14,042 bases of DNA from Candidatus Rokuibacteriota bacterium (GTDB taxonomy: Bacteria; Methylomirabilota; Methylomirabilia; Rokubacteriales; CSP1-6), in the NCBI GenBank assembly GCA_016206385.1, contig JACQRS010000118.1:1-14042 (forward strand), in the 5' to 3' direction. The position numbers and the translations under genes are program-made. Below, piece after piece: positions 7,346-13,590 of the stretch. Position 1 is the stretch's first letter. Each line of letters starts with the position of its first letter. Under the pieces are notes generated by a model, which saw only the letters and a list, made by a program, of their open reading frames with translations, had not been told where the DNA came from and ran no database searches.

Positions 7346-8356
7346 ATGACCCGAGAGAAACAGAAGAGGGGGATCCTGGAGCGGCTGAAGGACGGCGGAG
7401 TTCTCGGCGATGGCGGGTACATCCTCGAACTGGAGCGGCGCGGATACGTCCAGGCAGGCCCCTACACGCCCGAGGTCGCCATAGAGCACCCGGAGGCCCT
7501 CCGGCAGCTTCACCAGGAATTCCTGCGGGCCGGATCGGATGTCCTCCAGGCCCTGACCTTCTACGCCAGCCGGGACAAGTTGGCCACGACTGGCTACGCC
7601 AACCGGATGGAAGCCATCAACCGGTCCGCCGTCCGCATCGCCCGCGAGGTTGCAGGGGATCAAGCCCTGGTGGCGGGGACCCTGTGTGTGACCTGGCAGT
7701 ACAGGCCGGGCAACGCTCAGGCTCGCGCCCGGGTTCGCCGATTGTTCGAAGAGCAGATTACCGCCCAGGCAGCCGAGGGGGTCAACTTTTTTATCTGCGA
7801 GACCCTTCACTACGTCGGTGAGGCTGTCCTGGCGACCCGAGCGATCAAGCAGGCTGGCTACCCGGCGATGGTCACCCTGAACTTCAAGGGCTCGGAACAG
7901 AGCTCGGACGGCCACGAGCCGGAAGAGGTCGCCCGCATCCTGATCGGTGAGGGTGCTGACATCGTCGGCGCGAACTGCGGCCGCGACCCGGCCCGTATGC
8001 TACCCATCGTAGAGAAGATGCGAAAGGCGGTGAAAACGGGATACATTGCGGCCCAGCCGGCGGCCTATCGGACCCGCGAGGACATTCCCTACTTCATGGG
8101 CCGGCCCGAGTTCCCGCTGGGGTTGGATCCGCTGACGCTCACCCGAGGCGAGATGGCTGCCTACGCGGTCCGGGCTCGGGACATGGGCGTTAACTACATC
8201 GGCGCGTGCTGCGGGACGGTCGCGGCGCATATCCGCTCGATGGCCGAGGCCTTGGGTCGGAAACCTGCTGCCGGCGCCAAATCCCCCGAACTGGAGAAGC
8301 ACCCGATCCTGGGCACGCCCAGGAGCCTCAAGGGCCGCGTGCGGACCGGCCGCTGA
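7346..8356 (+). CDS. Betaine-homocysteine S-methyltransferase-like enzyme (zinc-dependent)
   Basis: The 336-residue protein is of the homocysteine S-methyltransferase family and closest by eye to BHMT. BHMT moves a methyl group from glycine betaine to homocysteine, giving dimethylglycine and methionine. The start is GDGGYILELERRGY (22-35), matching the BHMT N-terminal substrate loop. The three zinc ligands are present: Cys211 in GANCGRDP and Cys288-Cys289 in IGACCGT, the same arrangement as the three cysteines of animal BHMT. The ATG is backed by GGAGG at 7333-7337. It lies directly after a complete quaternary-amine importer and just before an amine-oxidase unit, which supports betaine or another methylated onium compound as methyl donor. 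S-methylmethionine or a sulfonium donor remains possible. Confidence 0.88.
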   Translation: MTREKQKRGILERLKDGGVLGDGGYILELERRGYVQAGPYTPEVAIEHPEALRQLHQEFLRAGSDVLQALTFYASRDKLATTGYANRMEAINRSAVRIAREVAGDQALVAGTLCVTWQYRPGNAQARARVRRLFEEQITAQAAEGVNFFICETLHYVGEAVLATRAIKQAGYPAMVTLNFKGSEQSSDGHEPEEVARILIGEGADIVGANCGRDPARMLPIVEKMRKAVKTGYIAAQPAAYRTREDIPYFMGRPEFPLGLDPLTLTRGEMAAYAVRARDMGVNYIGACCGTVAAHIRSMAEALGRKPAAGAKSPELEKHPILGTPRSLKGRVRTGR

Positions 8357-8366
8357 TCCGTCAGGA

Positions 8367-8422
8367 ACACCCCGCAGCCTGGCCGCGGCGAAGCGCCCTT
8401 GCGCCTGGCCCCGTCGGGGTGT
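8367..8422 (+). terminator. Probable 3'-end hairpin after the BHMT-like gene
   Basis: Eleven nt past the stop, ACACCCCG (8367-8374) pairs perfectly with CGGGGTGT (8415-8422). The interior contains a second stem (GCGAAG with CTTGCGC, one bulge) and a direct repeat of GCCTGGCC. There is no T tract, so this is not a textbook intrinsic terminator, but its position suggests transcript ending or 3'-end protection. Confidence 0.4.
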
Positions 8423-8491
8423 CGCGCAGGCCCACCAGGTCAGCCAGGATGCCTGAGATGGCCGCCCCTCCTCCCCATCCGCAGAATGGAC

Positions 8492-8520
8492 TTGACATGA
8501 AGGATGCGCCGTAGTGAAAT
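8492..8520 (+). promoter_or_regulatory. Sigma70-type promoter for the iclR-type gene
   Basis: A perfect TTGACA (8492-8497) lies 17 nt from TGAAAT (8515-8520), which matches 4 of 6 of the -10 consensus. The start of transcription is expected about 7 nt further, near 8527, only 2-4 nt before the ATG at 8530. The mRNA would therefore be leaderless or nearly so, which agrees with the absence of a good ribosome site. Confidence 0.6.
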
Positions 8521-8529
8521 AGTGGAACT

Positions 8530-9330
8530 ATGTTGCATAATACGCAACACAAGAAGAAGCGCCACATCGCGATCCAGTCGGTGAGCCGCGCCCTTCGGAT
8601 TTTGATGCTCTTCTCGCCGGAGCGTACCGCCTGGGGGGTTATGGAGGTGGCGAGGACGCTGCGCCTTCACAAGAGCACCGCCTCCCGGCTGATGGGCACG
8701 CTGGAGGGTGAGGGCTTTCTGGAGAGCGATCCCCTGACGGGCAAGTACCGGCTCGGGCTCCAGGTGGTGATGCTGGCGAATAGTGCCGCACGCAGCGGAG
8801 ATCTCCGCACCCTGGTAAAGCCGGCGATGGAGGAGTTGTCGCGAGCGACACAGGAAACGATCAACCTTACGCTCATCCAAGGAAGGGAGTGCGTAAACAT
8901 CGAGCAGATTCCCAGCCCCCACCGGATCAAGAACATTGGGTGGATCGGGCGCCGAACGCCATTGCACTGCACCTCCACTGGGAAGGCCATGCTGGCTTTC
9001 CTGTCGCCCGATGAAAGGGCAAAACTCCTGCCCCGCCGGCTCGAACGCCACACCTCTCAGACCATTACGCGACGGGACCGGCTCATCAAAGAATTGAAGG
9101 AGATCCGCCGCCGAGGCTATGCGGTGGCACAGGAGGAGCTGGAAGAGGGCCTCACCGCCGTCGCAGCCCCAATCGTGGATCAGGCGGGAAAGGTGATGGC
9201 GGCCCTGGCCGTCTCCGGACCGAGCTTTCGCCTCCCGCCGGAACGGCTCCTGGATGCGGCATCGCGCGTCGTCAAGGCGGCAACCAGGATCTCGCGGCGC
9301 CTAGGGTATGCGGGCGACTTGCCCGAGTAA
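8530..9330 (+). CDS. IclR-family transcriptional regulator
   Basis: The 266-residue protein has the standard IclR layout. A winged HTH covers residues 16-80, opening with IQSVSRALRIL and with HKSTASRLMGTLEGEGFL forming the recognition helix and the following turn. A C-terminal GAF-like effector domain covers about 95-260, with GRRTPLHCTSTGKAMLAF and a GYAVAQEELEEGL segment typical of the family. IclR proteins often control catabolism of carboxylic or aromatic acids and small amines, as activators or repressors. ATG 8530 is the only plausible start: the next candidates would cut into the HTH. The codons right after it form a palindrome, and the promoter sits immediately upstream, so self-repression is likely. 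The FAD oxidase gene follows by 20 nt and is probably co-transcribed. Confidence 0.9.
   Translation: MLHNTQHKKKRHIAIQSVSRALRILMLFSPERTAWGVMEVARTLRLHKSTASRLMGTLEGEGFLESDPLTGKYRLGLQVVMLANSAARSGDLRTLVKPAMEELSRATQETINLTLIQGRECVNIEQIPSPHRIKNIGWIGRRTPLHCTSTGKAMLAFLSPDERAKLLPRRLERHTSQTITRRDRLIKELKEIRRRGYAVAQEELEEGLTAVAAPIVDQAGKVMAALAVSGPSFRLPPERLLDAASRVVKAATRISRRLGYAGDLPE
8531..8549 (+). promoter_or_regulatory. Candidate IclR operator overlapping the start codon
   Basis: A 19-nt palindrome with half-sites TGTTGC and GCAACA pairs at 8 of 9 positions around a central A. Its size and TGTTGC...GCAACA form are like operators of IclR-family proteins. It covers positions about +4 to +22 of the predicted transcript, including two bases of the ATG, a position where bound protein would block RNA polymerase. 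Confidence 0.55.
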
Positions 9331-9350
9331 CTGGACGGAAAGGAGAGAAC

Positions 9351-10535
9351 GTGCCGACGGAATGGCAGGACCAGGCAGAGGTAGTTGTGATCGGGGCGGG
9401 CATTCACGGGATGAGTACGGCCTACAACCTGGCCGCCCGAGGTTGCCCGAACGTCGTGGTGGTGGAGAAGGGGAGCATCGGCTCCGGGGCTACCGGGCGA
9501 TCGGGCGGGATCGTGCGGCAGCAGTACACGAACGCCCCCATGATCGAGCTGGCGATGCGGAGCCGGCAGATCTTCGAGACCCTGCAACATGAAATCGGCG
9601 GTGATCCCGGGTTCGTCCAGAATGGCTACATCTTCCTGGCCACCGAACGGGAGGCCCGCGGGCTGGAGTACGTCGTGGCAACCCAGCAACGCCTGGGGAT
9701 CAAGTCCGACCTGGTACCGTTCAGCGTGGTCCGGGAGATCTTTCCCGATATCAACCTTGAGGGCATCGCCTTGGCGGCCTTCGAGCGGGATTCGGGCTAC
9801 GCCGAGCCGCAGAGCACGCTGATGGCCTACGTGGACAAGGCCCGGGAGCTGGGAGTCAAGATCCACCAAGACACCCGGGTTGTCAACCTCCTGACCTCCA
9901 ACGGGCGCATGACCGGCGTCGAGACGACCCGCGGGAAGATCCGGTGCGAGCACGTGGTCGCGGCCGCCGGCCCGTGGAACAGTCAGATCTGCGCCATGGC
10001 AAGAATCTCCCTTCCTTTCCGGTTCATTCGACTCCAAGAGGCGGTGGTCCGGCCCGTAGACGGGTACAGCAAGTTCCTGCCCACCCTCCATTGTGAGAAG
10101 CGCGTGCTCTATGTCCGACCCGAAACCGGGGGGTTGGTCCTGGGCGGCGGAACCCCGAAGGCGGAAGAGCAATGGGACCACCCAGATCGGTTCCGGGAGA
10201 CGGCCGATCCCGAATTCGTCGTAGAGTTCGCCCAAGCCCTCAGCGCGACCATGAACCGGTTCGCCAATGCCGACTTCGTCCGGGGATGGGCTGGGATCGG
10301 CGGCATGACGCCTGACAATCACCCGGTGATCGGGGCGCTGCCCGGCGCATCGCGGCTTTGGCTCGCCGCGGATAGCTCGCACGGCTTCAAGCTAGGCCCC
10401 GTCATGGGCCGCTTGATGGCAGAACTGATCCTCCTGGGGCGAACGGAGACGATGGATATCCAACCCTTTAGTTATTCCCGGTTCGCCGAGGGCGAAACCT
10501 TCAAATCAAAGTATACGAACTTTCCCTGGTTCTGA
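9351..10535 (+). CDS. FAD-dependent amine oxidase/dehydrogenase, DAO family (sarcosine oxidase beta-like)
   Basis: The 394-residue flavoprotein has an N-terminal Rossmann dinucleotide motif VVIGAGIHG (GxGxxG, 15-20) and Glu39 at the end of the second strand to hold the FAD ribose. GSGATGRSGGIVRQQY follows at about 46-61, as in sarcosine oxidase beta-type proteins. Near the C-terminus are GIGGMTPDNHPVIG and a DSSHGFKLGP segment, both characteristic of DAO enzymes that oxidise secondary or tertiary amines such as sarcosine, dimethylglycine or glycine-like compounds. The GTG start is supported by AGGAG at 9341-9345. Being alone, without SoxA/D/G partners, it may be a single-subunit enzyme or use an unlinked electron acceptor. 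Context with the BHMT-like gene suggests dimethylglycine or sarcosine demethylation. Proline or other amine oxidation cannot be excluded. Confidence 0.86.
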   Translation: MPTEWQDQAEVVVIGAGIHGMSTAYNLAARGCPNVVVVEKGSIGSGATGRSGGIVRQQYTNAPMIELAMRSRQIFETLQHEIGGDPGFVQNGYIFLATEREARGLEYVVATQQRLGIKSDLVPFSVVREIFPDINLEGIALAAFERDSGYAEPQSTLMAYVDKARELGVKIHQDTRVVNLLTSNGRMTGVETTRGKIRCEHVVAAAGPWNSQICAMARISLPFRFIRLQEAVVRPVDGYSKFLPTLHCEKRVLYVRPETGGLVLGGGTPKAEEQWDHPDRFRETADPEFVVEFAQALSATMNRFANADFVRGWAGIGGMTPDNHPVIGALPGASRLWLAADSSHGFKLGPVMGRLMAELILLGRTETMDIQPFSYSRFAEGETFKSKYTNFPWF

Positions 10536-10573
10536 CTTCCCCGTCGGAATCCCGGGCGAGCCTGCCGGGGAAG
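10536..10573 (+). terminator. Probable 3'-end hairpin directly after the FAD oxidase gene
   Basis: The first base after the stop begins CTTCCCCG (10536-10543), which pairs perfectly with CGGGGAAG (10566-10573). The 22-nt loop contains CCCGGG, giving an alternative CCCGG/CCGGG fold. No T tract follows, so intrinsic termination is uncertain. It separates the regulator-oxidase unit from the second importer. Confidence 0.4.
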
Positions 10574-10625
10574 CCGACAGTGCCGTCGTTATTCTCAGCG
10601 GCTCCGGTTGGAGCGGGAGGGGATC

Positions 10626-11648
10626 ATGGCTAAGCGAAGTTGGGTCTTGCTCGTCCTCATGGTGGTCGCGCTGGGGGCGGTCGGACAGGCAGGTGTGCCG
10701 GCGACGGCCGACGCCCAGGAGAAACCAGAGAAGATCAGCGTCATCTACGGCGGATCAACCTGGCTCTCGCATTGGCCGGTCGAGGTGGGCATGCGGAAGG
10801 GGTTCTTCCAGGCCGAAGGACTGGGGGTGCTGTGGCAGGGCTTCTACGCCAGCTCGGACCGCATGGGTGCGCTGGCCTCTGGCGACCTGGATCTCGCAGG
10901 CACGGGATCGATCTCCGCCATTGCCCTGATGGCGGCGGGCTCGAACGCCTTCTATGTCGTCGCGGCCCCGGACTCCTACGCGACGGTCGAGGGCATCATC
11001 GCCCAGAGGGGCATCCAGACCATCAAAGATCTGAAGGGCAAGAAGCTGGCGGTGACCTTCGCCTCCAGCGCCCACGTCCTCGTGTTGGACGTGTTGGAGC
11101 AGGCGGGGCTGGATTCTCGCAAGGATGTGGACTTGATCAACATGAAGGTCTCCGACATGCCCGCGGCCTTCCGCAACAACGAGATCCAGGCGGCCGCCAC
11201 CTGGACACCCACCTTTGAGAAGATGCGGGCCATGCCCGGGGCCAAGGAGCTGCTCAACGACAAGGAGTTCAGTCTCTTCAAGAAATACGAGTTCGGCCCG
11301 GGGCCGGACCTGCTGGTGGTCCGCCGGGAGTTCGCGGACAAGAATCCCAAGACGACCCGTGCCTTCCTGCGGGGCTATTTCAAGGCCGCCGAGTTCATGC
11401 GGACGAATCCGGACGAGGCGGCCCAGATCCTCGCGAAGTTCACGGGCCTGCCGGTGGAGGAGCAGAAGAAAGGGATCACGGATACGACCTGGTACGCGCC
11501 GGCCGACCAGCAGCGTCTGCTGGTGAGCCCTGGCGGCTTCGTGCAAGGCCTGAAGCAGTTGGGGGATTTCCTCGTCCGCCACAAGCAGATCTCCAGCGCC
11601 CCCGCCGTGGACCGGTGGGTCAACGTCAATTTCCTGCCAGGCCGGTAA
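10626..11648 (+). CDS. NitT/TauT/SsuA-type ABC substrate-binding protein
   Basis: The 340-residue secreted protein has a signal peptide (residues 1 to about 28-30, MAKRSWVLLVL core, TADA end). The mature domain is of the NMT1/SsuA type, with GMRKGFFQAEGL and the ALASGDLDLAGTGS ligand-loop motif, then IKDLKGKKLAV. These proteins deliver small molecules such as sulfonates, nitrate, taurine, thiamine precursors or amides. The ATG at 10626 is chosen over a TTG at 10608 because GGGAGGGG (10615-10622) precedes it and the signal peptide begins there. Gap from the oxidase gene is 90 nt. The ligand is not readable from sequence. Because the neighbours break down methylated amines, an amine or amino acid derivative is a reasonable guess. 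Confidence 0.87.
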   Translation: MAKRSWVLLVLMVVALGAVGQAGVPATADAQEKPEKISVIYGGSTWLSHWPVEVGMRKGFFQAEGLGVLWQGFYASSDRMGALASGDLDLAGTGSISAIALMAAGSNAFYVVAAPDSYATVEGIIAQRGIQTIKDLKGKKLAVTFASSAHVLVLDVLEQAGLDSRKDVDLINMKVSDMPAAFRNNEIQAAATWTPTFEKMRAMPGAKELLNDKEFSLFKKYEFGPGPDLLVVRREFADKNPKTTRAFLRGYFKAAEFMRTNPDEAAQILAKFTGLPVEEQKKGITDTTWYAPADQQRLLVSPGGFVQGLKQLGDFLVRHKQISSAPAVDRWVNVNFLPGR

Positions 11649-11711
11649 CGCCGTTCCGGCGATCCGGGTCCCCCGGAGGTGTCGGCGCGCGACGCCCCCG
11701 GGGCGCCCGAC
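11649..11711 (+). repeat. Three consecutive hairpins between binding-protein and permease genes
   Basis: Directly after the binding-protein stop come CGCCG-TTC-CGGCG (11649-11661), TCCGGG-TCC-CCCGGA (11663-11677) and a longer stem starting GTCGG and ending CCGAC (11681-11711) with an inner CGCCC/GGGCG core. All are tight and GC-only or nearly so. Intergenic hairpins in this position are known to protect binding-protein mRNA from 3' decay, giving excess binding protein over permease. That role here is inference. Confidence 0.6.
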
Positions 11712-11724
11712 AGGGGTCACGACG

Positions 11725-12495
11725 ATGCGGTTCCTCGAGCGACGGTTGGGGTTCGTGGGCTTCTGCTCGTTCCTCGCCTTTGTGAGCGTGTGGGAGGCCG
11801 TAACACGGGGCGGATGGATCGAGCCGCTCTTCCTCCCGGCACCCAGCCGCGTACTGCAGCGCGCGGTCCTCATGTATCAGGACCAGAACCTCGTCGTGCA
11901 CGTCCTGGCCAGCGCGCGGCGGGTCCTAGTGGGATTCGCCATCGCCGCCGTCGCCGCGGTTCCGCTGGGCATCCTCTTGGGGAGTTCCCGGCTCCTGCGC
12001 GCCGCGGTCGATCCACTGCTGTCCATAATCCGACCGCTCCCCTCCATGTCCTGGATCCCGCTCTCCCTGCTCTGGCTGGGCATTGCGGAGTCCCAGAAGT
12101 ACTCCATCGTCTTCATGGGCTCGTTCGCCCCCAGCGTGCTGTACGTCATGGAGGCCACCCGGAACATCGATCCGCTATTCGTCCGCGCAGCCCGGAATCT
12201 CGGCGCCAGCCGGACCGCAGTCCTCTACGAGGTGGTCCTGCCCGGTGCGCTCCCGAGCATCCTGGCCGGCCTGAAGGTCATGCTGGGCATCGCCTGGACC
12301 ACCGTGATCTCGGCGGAGCTGGTCGCGGCGAAGACCGGCTTGGGCTTCTTGATTATGAACGGGAAGGAGTATTTCCTGACCGAGCAGGTCCTACTGGGGA
12401 TGGCGCTGATCAGCGCCACCGTCGTGTGCATTGACCGAACCTTCACCTGGGTCGAGCGCCGCCTGATTCCCTGGCGGGTGGAGGCGACCCGGTGA
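11725..12495 (+). CDS. SsuC/TauC-type ABC permease
   Basis: The 256-residue inner-membrane protein has about six helices, the usual size for SsuC/TauC permeases. Landmarks are WIEPLFLPAPSRVLQ near residue 31, IIRPLPSMSWIPLSLLWLGI from 101, and the EAA-type coupling loop RAARNLGASRTAVLYEVVLP from 154. The C-terminal VERRLIPWR is typical. The start ATG has AGGGG at 11712-11716. The three hairpins just upstream probably lower its expression relative to the binding protein. Its stop overlaps the ATPase start by 4 nt (GTGA), so the two are made together. Substrate class is the same unknown as for the binding protein. Confidence 0.9.
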   Translation: MRFLERRLGFVGFCSFLAFVSVWEAVTRGGWIEPLFLPAPSRVLQRAVLMYQDQNLVVHVLASARRVLVGFAIAAVAAVPLGILLGSSRLLRAAVDPLLSIIRPLPSMSWIPLSLLWLGIAESQKYSIVFMGSFAPSVLYVMEATRNIDPLFVRAARNLGASRTAVLYEVVLPGALPSILAGLKVMLGIAWTTVISAELVAAKTGLGFLIMNGKEYFLTEQVLLGMALISATVVCIDRTFTWVERRLIPWRVEATR

Positions 12496-13283
12496 CCCTG
12501 ATCGAAATCGCGAACGTCTCCAAGAGTTTCCCGACCGGGCAGGGGCCTGTGGAGGCCCTGCGGGACATCCACATGACGATTGAGCCGGGTGAGTTCGTCT
12601 GCATCGTGGGGCCCTCCGGCTGTGGCAAGTCCACCCTGCTGAATATGGTGGCGGGGTTCGAACAACCGACCCGGGGCCAGATCCTCCTCCAGGGGAAACC
12701 GATCACCACCGTCACATCCCGGTGTGGGATGGTGTTCCAGCAATACGCCCTGTTTCCATGGAAGACGATGGCCGAGAACATCGAGTTCGGGCTGAAGATG
12801 CAGGGTCTCGGGAGGGTGGAGCGGCGAGAGCGGATCCGCGAGTACCTCCGGCTCATGGGACTGGAGGGCTTTGAGGACGCCTACCCGGACGCCCTCTCCG
12901 GCGGGATGAAGCAGCGGGCGGCCATCGCCCGGGTGCTCGCCAACGACCCCGAGGTTCTCCTGATGGACGAGCCGTTTGCATCCCTGGATGCCATGACCCG
13001 CCAATTGCTGCAGGAGGAACTCCTGCGAATCTACGATGTGAGCAAGAAGACCATCCTCTTCATCACCCACTCCATTGATGAGGCGTTGCTCCTTTCGACC
13101 CGCGTGTGCGTGATGAGCGCCCGTCCCGGCAGGATCATGGCTTCCCTGCCCAACACGCTTCCCTTCCCCCGGGATGCGTCGGCCCAGTTGTCAGAAACGT
13201 ATCTCCGCCTCAAGACCAGTATCTGGGATTCAGTTCAGGCGGAGGTCCAGAAGACGCTCCGCCTGAAGGTGTCTCCCTCCTAG
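12492..13283 (+). CDS. SsuB/TauB-type ABC ATPase
   Basis: The 263-residue ATPase has Walker A GPSGCGKST (40-48), the Q-loop in GMVFQQYALFPWKT, the signature LSGGMKQR, Walker B VLLMDEPFASLD and the H-loop FITHSIDEAL. FPWKT and the MKQR signature variant are typical of the NitT/TauT group. There is no C-terminal regulatory domain, in contrast to the first importer's ATPase. The GTG start overlaps the permease stop, and it is the last gene of the second importer. A 307-nt gene-free spacer follows. It energises import at the cytoplasmic face. Only about half of the usual linker after the H-loop is charged, and nothing appears truncated. Confidence 0.92.
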   Translation: MTLIEIANVSKSFPTGQGPVEALRDIHMTIEPGEFVCIVGPSGCGKSTLLNMVAGFEQPTRGQILLQGKPITTVTSRCGMVFQQYALFPWKTMAENIEFGLKMQGLGRVERRERIREYLRLMGLEGFEDAYPDALSGGMKQRAAIARVLANDPEVLLMDEPFASLDAMTRQLLQEELLRIYDVSKKTILFITHSIDEALLLSTRVCVMSARPGRIMASLPNTLPFPRDASAQLSETYLRLKTSIWDSVQAEVQKTLRLKVSPS

Positions 13284-13405
13284 ATCGACATTCCCCACCG
13301 AACTTCCGCAAGTGGCATACCCCCCATGCGACCTCTGTGCTGATCCGCTCATTTGTCCGGCTGGGTGACCATTCTGCCGCCGACGCCCCCGTCCCCGGTG
13401 AAGTG

Positions 13406-13414
13406 TGATATCAT
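13406..13414 (+). promoter_or_regulatory. Possible extended -10 promoter
   Basis: TG-A-TATCAT (hexamer 13409-13414, 5 of 6 to consensus) is preceded by the extended TGn element. It is the only AT-rich island in a GC-rich spacer. The -35 position (13386-13391) is all C/G and unlike consensus. The leader to 13591 would be about 170 nt. Confidence 0.35.
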
Positions 13415-13486
13415 AAGATTCCGACATCGGAGGGGGGACAGGTGGGGCCGGGCGGTGGAGCGGGGCGACCTCGTGCCGTTCGGCGG

Positions 13487-13515
13487 TTGACCGGGGATGG
13501 TTGCCCAGGTATGGT
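13487..13515 (+). promoter_or_regulatory. Possible sigma70-type promoter for the ASH-domain gene
   Basis: TTGACC (5 of 6) and TATGGT (4 of 6) are 17 nt apart. Predicted start near 13522 leaves a leader of about 70 nt. It competes with the extended -10 element at 13406; either or both could be real. Confidence 0.35.
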
Positions 13516-13590
13516 GAGCCCTGCCGCAGTGCCGGGTGAACGGCCGGCCACAGGCGGAGGGTCGGCCGAGAAGGCGTACGTGGAGGGGTC

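Larger units (their letters stand above)
13284..13590 (+). other. Gene-free spacer of 307 nt upstream of the candidate selenoprotein
   Basis: No convincing gene is seen: a GTG frame from 13442 gives a Gly/Pro/Arg-rich product overlapping the next gene and is rejected. The spacer opens with no clear terminator for the ATPase gene. Around 13406-13414 lies an AT island with an extended -10 form, TGATATCAT. At 13487-13515 is a second possible promoter. The stretch ends with the ribosome site GGAGG at 13582-13586. Confidence 0.5.

Noticed and set aside
6290..7915. 541-codon open frame on the minus strand
   Set aside because: Antisense to the binding protein and methyltransferase genes and running across the repeat spacer; low-complexity composition and no domain.
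10608..10625. TTG start for the second binding protein
   Set aside because: The ATG at 10626 has a strong ribosome site in front and begins the signal peptide; the extra six residues would include the ribosome-site bases.
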